Source: an uncultured Christensenella sp. (GTDB lineage: Bacteria; Bacillota; Clostridia; Christensenellales; Borkfalkiaceae). Taken from it: a DNA stretch of 64,000 nucleotides. This document shows positions 42,156 through 50,810 of this stretch, piece by piece (position 1 is the stretch's first letter; every line of letters starts with the position of its first letter). Location: assembly GCA_910586345.1 (NCBI GenBank), contig CAJUHC010000002.1, positions 1 to 64,000 on the forward strand. Reading direction: 5' to 3'. The notes under the pieces were generated by a model, which had not been told where the DNA came from, did not search any database, and saw only the letters and a program-made list of their open reading frames with translations. Position numbers and translations under genes: made by a program.

Positions 42156-42371
42156 TTAATATTCAAGCGTTAATTCGATTTTCGCTCCGACGCCCGCTAT
42201 TTTCAGTTGATATTTCCCTTCGGGAATACCGCTTAAATCGAGCGCGCCGTCAAAACTGCCTTCGGCGACGGTATACACTGTTTTATCTTTTACGAGAACG
42301 ACCTTGCCTTTCCACCAGACTGCCAACGCGCATATGACAAAACATAAATTTGCGAGAAATCCCGAGAATAT
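42156..42371 (-). CDS. Small membrane protein downstream of ftsY with a non-standard start
   Basis: A 71-codon frame directly after ftsY. The N-terminus IFSGFLANLCFVICALAVWW is a membrane helix, followed by KGKVVLVKDKTVYTVAEG, a Gly-rich turn and a beta-rich tail ending ELTLEY and TAA at 42158-42156. No ATG, GTG or TTG precedes the helix in frame. The only plausible start is ATA at 42371, 8 nt after AAAAAGG; the first canonical codon (TTG) lies inside the helix. The coherent hydrophobic-then-polar pattern argues that it is, or recently was, a real gene. Confidence 0.5.
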   Translation of the reverse strand: MFSGFLANLCFVICALAVWWKGKVVLVKDKTVYTVAEGSFDGALDLSGIPEGKYQLKIAGVGAKIELTLEY

Positions 42372-42384
42372 CGAATTTTCCTTT

Positions 42385-43281
42385 TTAAATCAACGCGTCG
42401 ATAAATTCCTCGGCGGAGAACTTTTCCAAATCTTCGAGTTTCTCGCCCGTGCCGACGAAAGCTACGGGAATCTGAAGTTCGCTGCAAAGCGAGATTACGA
42501 AACCGCCCTTTGCCGAACTGTCGAGCTTAGTCAATACTATTCCGTCGAGCTCGACGGCTTTATCGAACACTTCCGCCTGGTTTACCGCGTTTCCGCCCGT
42601 GGTAGCGTCGAGAATCAGAAGCTTATAAAAATTGGCCTGCGGGCACTCGCGCTCCACGACGCGCGACATCTTTTTCAACTCCTCCATAAGATTGGCTTTT
42701 ACGTGAAGCCTGCCGGCGGTGTCTATGATAACGACGTCCGTTCCCCTTGCTTTCGCAGAAGACAGAGCATCGAAAACAACCGCCGAAGGGTCGCTCCCTT
42801 CCTCGTGTTTTACTATTCTTACTTTCGCCCTGTCCGCCCATACGGTAAGCTGGTCTGCCGCCGCCGCGCGGAAAGTATCCGCCGCCGCGACAGTTACGCT
42901 CTTTTTTTGACTTAAAAAGTAATTGGCAAGTTTTCCTACGGTAGTCGTCTTCCCGACTCCGTTCACGCCGACGAGCATAATAACCGCAGGATATTTTATA
43001 TCGAGTTCTTCCGCTTCGGTAAGCTTTTCTTCGAGAACGTCCTTTAACAAATCGGTGACGAACTCTTTATCTTTGAGTTTTTCTTTTTTAGCTTCGAGGC
43101 GCAGTTCTTCGACCACTTCTTCCGCAGTCGTAACGGATATATCAGCGCCGATTAAAATTTCTTCGAGTTCGTCGTAAAACTCGCTGCCGAGTTTATTTTT
43201 CGAAAACAAATTCGAAAGCGCGCCCGCGAGCCCGTCGCGCGTCTTTTTAAGCGCGTTTTTTATCTTCGAGAAAATTCCCAT
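42385..43281 (-). CDS. ftsY: Signal recognition particle receptor FtsY
   Basis: A 298-residue SRP GTPase. The NG domain contains GVNGVGKTTTVGKLA (P-loop), DTFRAAAADQL, DTAGRLHVKANLMEEL and TKLDSSAKGG, all as in FtsY. The acidic A domain of E. coli FtsY is absent; only a short basic N-terminus (GIFSKIKNALKKTRDGLAG) for membrane contact is left, as usual in Firmicutes. The ATG at 43281 is preferred over the GTG two codons earlier because AAAGG is then at normal distance. It is downstream of smc, the conserved rnc-smc-ftsY order. Confidence 0.96.
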   Translation of the reverse strand: MGIFSKIKNALKKTRDGLAGALSNLFSKNKLGSEFYDELEEILIGADISVTTAEEVVEELRLEAKKEKLKDKEFVTDLLKDVLEEKLTEAEELDIKYPAVIMLVGVNGVGKTTTVGKLANYFLSQKKSVTVAAADTFRAAAADQLTVWADRAKVRIVKHEEGSDPSAVVFDALSSAKARGTDVVIIDTAGRLHVKANLMEELKKMSRVVERECPQANFYKLLILDATTGGNAVNQAEVFDKAVELDGIVLTKLDSSAKGGFVISLCSELQIPVAFVGTGEKLEDLEKFSAEEFIDALI

Positions 43282-43320
43282 ATTCACACCTTTATCCGAG
43301 TTTATTTATATCGAAAAGTT

Positions 43321-46300
43321 TTAAGCGACCGTATCTCCGCCGAGCTTCGATTCGACTTCGGAAAGCTTGACCGAAACTATCTTGGACACGCCTTTTTCTT
43401 CCATTGTAACACCGAACAGAATATCCGCGTTTTCCATAGTGGGTTTTCTGTGGGTGATTACTATAAACTGCGTATCGCTTGCGAATTTTTTAAGATATTT
43501 CGCGTACCTTGCGACGTTGGCTTCGTCGAGCGCAGCTTCTATTTCGTCGAGAACGCAGAACGGCATAGGACGCATTCCTATAATCGCGAAAAGTATCGCA
43601 ATAGCCGTAAGCGCGCGTTCGCCGCCCGAAAGGAGCGAAATTTTAGTAAGTTTTTTGCCGGGGGGACAAGCTATGATTTCGACGCCCGCGTTTAAAGGGT
43701 CATCGCAATCGGTGTAATCGAGTTGGAGCTCCGCCTTGCCGCCGCCGAAAAGTTCTTTGAAAGTCTTTTTGAAATTCTCGTTTATAAGGTTAAAGCCCTC
43801 GTCGAAAATTTTCTGCATTTCGGCGCGTATATCGTCAAGCGCGGACGTCAAATCGGCGATAGCCTTTTCCAAATCTTCCTTTTCCGCCGTCATTTTTTCG
43901 TAGCGCTGTGAAAGTTCGTCGTACTCCTCCACCGCGTTATGGTTTACGGGACCTAAAACCGTTATAGCTCTTTTTAAATTTGCGATAGTCTGTCCGGAAG
44001 TCGCGGTATCGTAACCCTCTTCTTTATATTTCAGACAGCCTTCGTAATCTTCGCCGTACTCTTCCAAAATTCGCGTCTGCAAATATTCGAGGTCGCTGTC
44101 GATTTTCTGAAGCGCGAGCGCGAGCATACTCTGCTCTTTGGTAAGCTCTTCCTTTTCCTTATAAGCCGAAAGCCTTTCGCTGTCGTACTGCATAACGCGC
44201 TTGTTGAGTTCGTCCTTTTTCGCGTGAACTTGCGCAACCTGCCTGTTGAGGTCGGCAACAACTTCCTGTTCTTCTTTCGAAAGAGCCGCCTGCTGTGCCT
44301 GGCGGGTAAACGACTGCATTTCTTCCTCTATCTGAGGAATACTCGCTTTTGTCTTTTCGAGTCTGATTGAAAGGCTTTCCCTTTCCGTATTCAGTCTTGC
44401 GACGTTCTCGGCGCCCGACTTCAACGCACTCTCCAAAGACGCCGTTTCCACTAAAAGCGAGTTGAGTTTTTCCGTCTTCCTGTTGCGCTCCGCCGCAAGT
44501 TTATCGTATTCGGCGCTCATATCGTCGATTGCCGACGTAGCCTTGTCCGACTGAGCGGATAAATCGCTCGCACCCTTACTCACTCCCGTAAACTCGCTGT
44601 CAAGACCTGAAAGTCTGTCTTCGAGTGCTTTTAAAGACTGAGCGTAAGCCGCGTATTCGCTCTCGGCGCTTGTTACGCCGTTTAACAACTGCGACTGTTT
44701 TTCGGTAACGGCGGCGAGTTCGAGCCTCGAATCCTGTAATCTTTTTATGAGAAGCTGTAATTCCGAATTCGCCTCGGTTTTCTTTTCTTCATATTCTTTA
44801 CGCTTGATTTCCGAACGGCTGAGAATGGATTTTTTGGTATCGATACCTTCCTCGATTTCTTTAATGCGTCTTTCGTTGGCAAGAAGGTTGCCTGCTATTT
44901 CGCGCTTCGAACCGCCCGTCATAGAACCCGAAGTGGAAATCACGTCGCCGTCCAAAGTTACTATCTTGAACGCCCGCGGGTATCTTCTCGCAATCTGCGT
45001 CGCGTTCTGTATATTATCGACTATAAGCGTATTGCCGAGCAGGTTATGTATAACGTTTTCGAACTTCTTATCGAAGCGGACCAAATCGATTGCAAAACCG
45101 ATTGCGCCGCGGTCGCGGACGGCGGATTTAATCTGTTCGTTTTCCGTTCTCGGTCTCAAAGCGTCAATCGGAAGGAAAGTTACCTGACCCGAGCGGGTAC
45201 GTTTAAGATATTCTATTAAATATCTCGCGTCATCGCGCGTTCGGGTTATGACGTTTTGCATAGCGCCGCCGAACGCGGTTTCTATCGCGACTTCGTAATC
45301 CCCGTCGCACCTAACTACGTCCGCAATCAGACCCTCGATTTTTTCGGAGAGAACCAAATCTCCTCTTGCGTCGCTTAAAAGTTTTTTAACCGAATAAATA
45401 TATCCGTCGAACCTGTCGCGCAGAGCTTTGCAGGTAGTCAAGCTGTCGTTAAGACTTGCTATCTGCGCCTGTGTGTCGTAAGTTTGTCTTATAAGCTGTT
45501 GTATCTTATCTTCTATTTCGCGCGTTTTGGTTTCGGCTTGTTCCAAAAGCTCGTTCTCATTGCCGAGAAAACCGTTTAGAACTTTACCGCGTTCCAAACA
45601 ATTGTCGTACTCTCCGCGGAGATTATCGCGGCGGACGCGGATTTTTTCCATTTCCGCCTTAATCTCCGAAAGTCTTTCTTTCAACAAATCTTTCTGCGCA
45701 GAAAGGGAACCCATATTCTGGCGCATATCCGAAAGGTCTTTGAACGTGTCCATAACTTTCTTGCGGTGTTCGCCCGTCATATATTCGTAATCGGCAATAC
45801 GCTTTGAAAGCTCGTCTATGTCTTTTCTGAACTGCTCCGCTGACCCGCGCAAAACATTCATTCTCTCCGCGTTTTTCGCCGCGTAAGATTCGTTTCTTCT
45901 TATTTCTCTTTCTATATCGTCTATTCGCTTCGCGGAATACGCAACGTCTTCCTGAGCGGCGGCAAGCTTTGCTTTTACTGAGCGAGCCTTTTCTGTAAAG
46001 AGTTTCGATTCTCCGCTTCTGTGCTCGATGCCGACTTCATATCGGCGGAGCCTTTCGTTCAAATCCTGCAACTGCAAATCCGCAGAGGCAATCTCATCGC
46101 GTCTGACCTGATACTCAGAGAGAAGTTTTTCCGAAAGCGCGGTAACTTCCGCTATACGCACCGCTACGGCGTAAGCTTTTGCATTCAGCTCTTCTTTCTC
46201 GCCCGCGGCGCTGTCGTGGCGGGATATGTAAAGGTTCATTTCGTGACGGCGGAGCTGGTCGTAAAGCTCCCTGTATTTGAGCGCGTTTTCGGACGCTTTT

Positions 46301-46920
46301 TTCAGCGGACCTATCTGTCTTTCGACTTCCGACATACGCTGTGCGAAAACATAGAGATTGTCCGTCGACGCCTTTAATTTTCTTTCCGCGTCCGCTTTTC
46401 TGTCTTTGAATACGACTATACCCGTAGCCTCTTCGAATATCGAACGTCTGTCCTCGGGCTTTGCGTTCATTATCTGTTCTATTCTGCCCTGACCGATAAT
46501 CGAATACCCCTCTTTCGCGGCGCCTGCGCCGTGCAGAAGTCCCGTAAGTATTTTCATACGCGAAGGCTGTTTGTTCAATAGATATTCGCTGTCTCCGCTT
46601 CTGTAAAGACGTCTGGTCATTTCGACTTCGTCGCAGTCTATATCGAATATGCGCTTAGTATTGTCGAACGTCAAAGTGACTTCGCAAAAGGACATCTGAC
46701 GTCTGGCTTCCGTTCCTCCGAAAATAACGTCCATCATCTGCGAACCGCGCATCATCTTTGCCGACTGTTCGCCGAGAACCCAGCGTATCGAATCCGCAAC
46801 GTTGGACTTTCCGCATCCGTTCGGTCCGACTATACAAGTCACTCCGTCGCCTAATGGAATAACCGTCTTGTCCGCAAAAGATTTAAAACCTACCAATTGT
46901 ATTTGTTTGAAAGAGCCCAT
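43321..46920 (-). CDS. smc: Chromosome segregation ATPase SMC
   Basis: A 1199-residue condensin subunit, normal in length. The N-terminal head has GPNGCGKSNVADSIRWVLGEQSAK (Walker A). Two long coiled coils flank a hinge at about 515-680 that includes FGGAMQNVITRTRDDARYLIEYLK and GSMTGGSKREIAGN. The C-terminal head has LLSGGERALTAIAILFAI (signature) and FCVLDEIEAALDEANV (Walker B). SMC compacts and separates the chromosome with ScpA and ScpB, which are not in this window. It sits between rnc and ftsY, 12 nt after rnc. Confidence 0.97.
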   Translation of the reverse strand: MGSFKQIQLVGFKSFADKTVIPLGDGVTCIVGPNGCGKSNVADSIRWVLGEQSAKMMRGSQMMDVIFGGTEARRQMSFCEVTLTFDNTKRIFDIDCDEVEMTRRLYRSGDSEYLLNKQPSRMKILTGLLHGAGAAKEGYSIIGQGRIEQIMNAKPEDRRSIFEEATGIVVFKDRKADAERKLKASTDNLYVFAQRMSEVERQIGPLKKASENALKYRELYDQLRRHEMNLYISRHDSAAGEKEELNAKAYAVAVRIAEVTALSEKLLSEYQVRRDEIASADLQLQDLNERLRRYEVGIEHRSGESKLFTEKARSVKAKLAAAQEDVAYSAKRIDDIEREIRRNESYAAKNAERMNVLRGSAEQFRKDIDELSKRIADYEYMTGEHRKKVMDTFKDLSDMRQNMGSLSAQKDLLKERLSEIKAEMEKIRVRRDNLRGEYDNCLERGKVLNGFLGNENELLEQAETKTREIEDKIQQLIRQTYDTQAQIASLNDSLTTCKALRDRFDGYIYSVKKLLSDARGDLVLSEKIEGLIADVVRCDGDYEVAIETAFGGAMQNVITRTRDDARYLIEYLKRTRSGQVTFLPIDALRPRTENEQIKSAVRDRGAIGFAIDLVRFDKKFENVIHNLLGNTLIVDNIQNATQIARRYPRAFKIVTLDGDVISTSGSMTGGSKREIAGNLLANERRIKEIEEGIDTKKSILSRSEIKRKEYEEKKTEANSELQLLIKRLQDSRLELAAVTEKQSQLLNGVTSAESEYAAYAQSLKALEDRLSGLDSEFTGVSKGASDLSAQSDKATSAIDDMSAEYDKLAAERNRKTEKLNSLLVETASLESALKSGAENVARLNTERESLSIRLEKTKASIPQIEEEMQSFTRQAQQAALSKEEQEVVADLNRQVAQVHAKKDELNKRVMQYDSERLSAYKEKEELTKEQSMLALALQKIDSDLEYLQTRILEEYGEDYEGCLKYKEEGYDTATSGQTIANLKRAITVLGPVNHNAVEEYDELSQRYEKMTAEKEDLEKAIADLTSALDDIRAEMQKIFDEGFNLINENFKKTFKELFGGGKAELQLDYTDCDDPLNAGVEIIACPPGKKLTKISLLSGGERALTAIAILFAIIGMRPMPFCVLDEIEAALDEANVARYAKYLKKFASDTQFIVITHRKPTMENADILFGVTMEEKGVSKIVSVKLSEVESKLGGDTVA

Positions 46921-46932
46921 ATAAACCTTGTC

Positions 46933-47571
46933 TTAAAATTTTTGAAATTTGGTTTCGTAATATTTTAAAGCCGATTCCGCGGCCGCCTGTTCCGCCGATT
47001 TTACGTTATCCGCCTCGCCGACGAAAGTTTTTCCGAAAGCTTCGACGCTTACAGAAAATCTGTGGTTCCGCTCAGTGCCTATCTCCTTGCGGCAGTATTC
47101 CGGACAGGCTCCCCCGCCCGACTGTAACAGTTCCTGTAATTTTCCTTTATAGTTAACTACCGTTTCGCCGACGGAGAAATCCAGAGTCGATAAAACGAAT
47201 TTTTTCGCTTCCTCCATTCCGCCGTCAAGGTATATTGCCGCGGTAACCGCTTCGTACGCCGACGGAACCGCTTTTTTATTGAATATATCGCTTTTGCCTT
47301 TTACGAGCAATTTATCTAGTCCGAGACGTTCGGAAACGGGCGCAAGCGCACTGTCCGCGACAAGATTTTTGCGACGTTCCGTCAGCGCGCCCTCGGTTAT
47401 TTCTTCGCTGTAAATTCTTTCGGACACTATAAATTCGAGTATAGCGTCCCCGAAAAATTCCAGGAGCTGATTGTTATCCTCGGAAGCCGAAGCAAGCGTA
47501 AGCGCCCGCTTCAATAGCGTTTTATCTTTAAAAGTGTATCCTATCGCTTTCTCTGCTCTTTCAATCGTCAT
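46933..47571 (-). CDS. rnc: Ribonuclease III
   Basis: A 212-residue enzyme with an N-terminal catalytic domain (about 1-145) and a C-terminal dsRNA-binding domain (about 150-210, GKLQELLQSGGGACPEY...SAEQAAAESALKYYE). The signature reads LLEFFGDAILEF, so the E41- and D45-equivalents are present, as is the E65-equivalent in TEGALTERR. Two positions differ from E. coli: the E38-equivalent is Gln (NQLLEFFGD) and the D114-equivalent is Ser (VPSAYEAVTAAIYLDGG). E117 is kept. It processes rRNA and other double-stranded RNA. It overlaps plsX by 11 nt. Confidence 0.94.
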   Translation of the reverse strand: MTIERAEKAIGYTFKDKTLLKRALTLASASEDNNQLLEFFGDAILEFIVSERIYSEEITEGALTERRKNLVADSALAPVSERLGLDKLLVKGKSDIFNKKAVPSAYEAVTAAIYLDGGMEEAKKFVLSTLDFSVGETVVNYKGKLQELLQSGGGACPEYCRKEIGTERNHRFSVSVEAFGKTFVGEADNVKSAEQAAAESALKYYETKFQKF

Positions 47572-48598
47572 TGCAAGGCACCGTAAAAGAATCTATGTCC
47601 GCGGCCGCAAGCAGTTCTTCAACCGCGGGAATAAGTTTGTTGCGGTATATGCCCGCCGCATTGGCTATCGAATTGGCAATCGTCGCGGGCTTGGACGAAC
47701 CGTGACTTTTGATTACCGGCTTTTTAAGTCCGAGCAAAAGCGCGCCGCCGACTTTATCGAAATCGAGCTGCGCCCGCATTTTCCTTATTGCTTTGCGCAT
47801 AAACAGATAACCTATCTTAGAACCCAAAGTCGCGGAAAATTCTTTTTTCATAACGCCGAGAATCATTTTTCCGCAGCCTTCGATAGACTTCAAAGCGATA
47901 TTGCCCGAAAACCCGTCGGCGACTACAACGTCGCATTCGCCCAGCATTATATCGCGTCCTTCGACGTTTCCGATGAAATTCACGCCCTTCATTTCAGACA
48001 TATATTTATAAGTTTCCAGCCTCAAAGGGTCACCCTTGTGTTCCTCGGTGCCGTTATTCAAGAGTCCCACTTTCGGGCTTTCGGTTCCGAATCCCGCTTT
48101 TGCATAAGCCGAACCGAGCACTGCGAACTGGCAGAGCATAGCGGGTTTGCATTCCGCGTTCGCTCCGCAGTCGATAAGAAGCGTCTGCCCTCCGCGCGAA
48201 TTGGGAATCGCAGGACAAAGCGCCGGACGCTTTATTCCTCTAATCCTGCCGAGTATAAGCTGACCTCCGACTATGGTCGCTCCCGTAGAACCCGCAGTAA
48301 CCAAAGCGCATATATCATCCTGTTTTTTCAGCATCCAATAAGCCGCTATAAGCGAGGACTGTTTACGCTTAACCGCCTCCGTAGGAACGTCGTTCATATC
48401 TATGACGTCGGGACAGTCGATAATTTCTATGCGGGACGCGTCGTATTTGTATTTACCGAGTTCCGCCTGCACTTCGGCTTGCCTGCCCGTAAGTATAATA
48501 TAAAGTTCCTTATCTTTGTTTACCGCCTGTACGGCGCCGGCAACAGTCGCGTAAGGCGCGTTGTCGCCGCCCATCGCGTCCACTAAAATTTTAATCAT
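47561..48598 (-). CDS. plsX: Phosphate acyltransferase PlsX
   Basis: A 345-residue enzyme that makes acyl-phosphate from acyl-ACP for phospholipid synthesis. The N-terminal motif is MIKILVDAMGGDNAP. Typical later motifs are ALVTAGSTGATIVGGQLILGRI, LIDCGANAECKP, GLLNNGTEEHKGD and VVADGFSGNIALKS. AAGGAG precedes the ATG. It heads the operon plsX-rnc-smc-ftsY; fabD/acpP, often found between plsX and rnc, are not here. A promoter lies at 48637-48665. Confidence 0.96.
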   Translation of the reverse strand: MIKILVDAMGGDNAPYATVAGAVQAVNKDKELYIILTGRQAEVQAELGKYKYDASRIEIIDCPDVIDMNDVPTEAVKRKQSSLIAAYWMLKKQDDICALVTAGSTGATIVGGQLILGRIRGIKRPALCPAIPNSRGGQTLLIDCGANAECKPAMLCQFAVLGSAYAKAGFGTESPKVGLLNNGTEEHKGDPLRLETYKYMSEMKGVNFIGNVEGRDIMLGECDVVVADGFSGNIALKSIEGCGKMILGVMKKEFSATLGSKIGYLFMRKAIRKMRAQLDFDKVGGALLLGLKKPVIKSHGSSKPATIANSIANAAGIYRNKLIPAVEELLAAADIDSFTVPCNDD

Positions 48599-48636
48599 CT
48601 ATGCTCCTTAAACGGCAGAAATCAATACCGTATTAA

Positions 48637-48665
48637 ATTATAACATAACCGTTTGAAAAACACAA
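48637..48665 (-). promoter_or_regulatory. Promoter of plsX-rnc-smc-ftsY
   Basis: Minus strand TTGTGT (48665-48660), 17-nt spacer, TATAAT (48642-48637). Confidence 0.6.
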
Positions 48666-48673
48666 ATAAAAAT

Positions 48674-48692
48674 ACGGAAATCTAAACTCCGT
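48674..48692 (-). terminator. Weak terminator after the vanW-like gene
   Basis: ACGGA/TCCGT with a 9-nt loop, followed on the minus strand by ATTTTTATTT. Confidence 0.4.
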
Positions 48693-48693
48693 T

Positions 48694-49977
48694 TTAAATT
48701 TCTCCGGCTTCGCCCGTATCTCCCGTTTCTTCTTCCCCGTCCGCCTTTAATACCACGCGTTTTAACGGCGCGTATTTGTCCCGGCGGAATAGCTTGGTTA
48801 CGGAAACGCCGTTTCTCGTTACCGTAAGGTAGCCCTCGCTGACCGTACCGTCTCTTCCTTCCTTTACGAGCGACTCGTCTTCCGTGATTTCTTCGGGTGC
48901 GGGAATATTGTTTTTCACTACGGAACTATAACCGTAGCTTGCCCCGTCGCCTCTGCCGTAAATATTGAAAGTTACGTAATCTCTGCCCGTTACCGCACGG
49001 ATATACAGCGTATATCCGGTGCGGTTTTCGAATTTCAAATCGAAATAAGTTCCGCTTACCATAGCATCGAACGACGGCGGAACGTAACTCACCGCAAGCG
49101 AGTGCTGGTGAAACTCCGTCATATCGCAGCCCGAAAGGAGCGCGGCGTTGAACAGCGTAGTGCTGACCTGACAAACTCCGCCCCCGACCCCGTCCACGAA
49201 CTCTCCGCGTTCGATTATTTTAGCGGACTTGAACCCGCGTTCAACCGTTCTCTGTCCGACGGTTTCGTTAAACGAAAACGATTCGCCGTTACAAAGAACC
49301 GTGCCGTTGATTTTTTCGGATGCAAGACGTATATTATGCGCCCTCGGAGCGTTGGAGCCGTCATATCTCGTGGTGAACGTGCTTAAAAGTCTGGTATTAT
49401 ACTTAACGGAATTCATCGAAAGCGTTCTTTTTACCGTCTTTACGTCTACGTAAACGTCGTTGAAATCCGCGCCGAGAGACGCGCGTACGTCGCGCAACAG
49501 TCCGGAATAATCCGCCGTTTTTCCGTCGCTGCCCTCATAGTAAGTAAAAGGTTCGCCGTCGGTATTGAAAACCGCGTAAGGCTCGACCATAGGAGCGCTT
49601 TCGTCGGCACATATCATAGCGGCAATTTCATTTAAACCGTTAAGATAATAACTCACGTCCGCAGTATACACCCCGTTCTTCCGTACGGTTTTCAAAAGAT
49701 TCTGAAGATTATCCTTATAACCTATTTCGGGATAAGAAAAGACGTATTTATTTTGCTTGCCTATAACCGTTATGCTCTTTTGTTTTAATTCGTTCTCGAT
49801 ATTTCCGCGTAAAACGCGCAAAGCTTCCGCACGGGTTTTGCCTCCTATGTCCGTTCCGTTCACCGTAATGTTTTTAGGCAGTCTGATTGAAAAACCGCAC
49901 GCGAAAAAAATTAAGCCCGCCGAAAAAGCGAGCATAACAATAACCGTATTAAATCTGATTAAATAACCTTTCTTCAA
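48694..49977 (-). CDS. VanW family exported protein
   Basis: A 427-residue protein anchored by a hydrophobic segment at about 10-30. Residues about 38-170 form a PG-binding_4-like/YoaR domain that begins ITVNGTDIGGKTRAEALRVL. The VanW domain (about 200-340) has NTRLLSTFTTRY, NGTVLCNGESFSFNETVG, GVGGGVCQVSTTLFNAALLSG and HSLAVSYVPPSFDAMVSG. A G5-like tail ends in an acidic stretch. VanW proteins are linked to cell-wall biology and some vancomycin-resistance operons. It is downstream of recF and the PHP gene with a 4-nt overlap. Confidence 0.9.
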   Translation of the reverse strand: MKKGYLIRFNTVIVMLAFSAGLIFFACGFSIRLPKNITVNGTDIGGKTRAEALRVLRGNIENELKQKSITVIGKQNKYVFSYPEIGYKDNLQNLLKTVRKNGVYTADVSYYLNGLNEIAAMICADESAPMVEPYAVFNTDGEPFTYYEGSDGKTADYSGLLRDVRASLGADFNDVYVDVKTVKRTLSMNSVKYNTRLLSTFTTRYDGSNAPRAHNIRLASEKINGTVLCNGESFSFNETVGQRTVERGFKSAKIIERGEFVDGVGGGVCQVSTTLFNAALLSGCDMTEFHQHSLAVSYVPPSFDAMVSGTYFDLKFENRTGYTLYIRAVTGRDYVTFNIYGRGDGASYGYSSVVKNNIPAPEEITEDESLVKEGRDGTVSEGYLTVTRNGVSVTKLFRRDKYAPLKRVVLKADGEEETGDTGEAGEI

Positions 49978-50810
49978 AATCCGAGTTTTTCCGCAAGAGC
50001 TTCGTCAATAAAGAAGGCAGGCGTTCCTATCTCCTTTCTTCCGCCTTTGATATGCGTATCGGAACCGCCCGTAACCAAAAGATTGAAAGCTTTTGCCGTC
50101 TCCTTATAGTATGCCGTTTCCTTAGCAGTATGCGCAGAATACACGCCTTCTATCCCGCACAGACCGCAGTCTTTGAGTTTGGATATGAGGCGCAGTTTTT
50201 CTTCCGCGCCGAGTTCTATTCTCCCGGGATGAGCAAGCGAAGTAAAACCTCCGCTCGCATTGACTGCCTCTATCGCTTCCCGCGGAGAAGGTCTGCCTAC
50301 CGTAGAAAACGCGCATTTCCCCGAAGCGAGATATTCGGAGTAAAAAGAAAAAGCGGATTTCGCATAACCTTTCGCCGCTCCCGCACGAGCCACGTGCATT
50401 CCGTGAACGGGAGCGGACGGACTCGCGCGCAGGTTTAAAACTTCTTCCGTACGAATTCGTATTCCGCTTTTGTTCAACTTGAAAATAATATCTTCAGTCC
50501 GCCTTAAAGAACCCTCGAAAAGGCTCTTTAAAAAGCACTTGAAATCGGAATTCCCGCAGTTTACGTTATAACCGAGAGTATGAACTTTTACGCCGTTGTC
50601 GTAAGCCGAAATTTCTATACCGCTAACCGCTCTTATTCCTTTGTTTACGCACAGCTCGTAAACTTGCGGATAAGCGAGCGCGCAATCGTGGTCGGTTACC
50701 GAAAGTACGCCGACGCCATTTACAGCCGCCTCCGAAACTACCTCGGCGGGACTCATTAGCCCGTCCGAATAAAAAGTTTGAACGTGTAAATCAGCTTTTA
50801 ATTTTACCAT
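49974..50810 (-). CDS. PHP-domain phosphoesterase
   Basis: A 278-residue metal-dependent phosphoesterase. PHP motifs are DLHVQTFYSDGLMSPAEVV, VTDHDCALAY, GIEISAY, SLAHPGRIE and VTGGSDTHIKG, the full set of His/Asp ligands for a trinuclear metal site. Homologues include the 3',5'-nucleotide phosphatase YciV/RnaAM family, which trims short oligonucleotides and pAp. It overlaps recF by 20 nt and vanW by 4 nt, so the three are one transcript. Confidence 0.92.
   Translation of the reverse strand: MVKLKADLHVQTFYSDGLMSPAEVVSEAAVNGVGVLSVTDHDCALAYPQVYELCVNKGIRAVSGIEISAYDNGVKVHTLGYNVNCGNSDFKCFLKSLFEGSLRRTEDIIFKLNKSGIRIRTEEVLNLRASPSAPVHGMHVARAGAAKGYAKSAFSFYSEYLASGKCAFSTVGRPSPREAIEAVNASGGFTSLAHPGRIELGAEEKLRLISKLKDCGLCGIEGVYSAHTAKETAYYKETAKAFNLLVTGGSDTHIKGGRKEIGTPAFFIDEALAEKLGF

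Noticed and set aside
47471..48586. Long plus-strand ORF opposite plsX (371 codons)
   Set aside because: Shadow of plsX, whose family motifs are complete on the minus strand.
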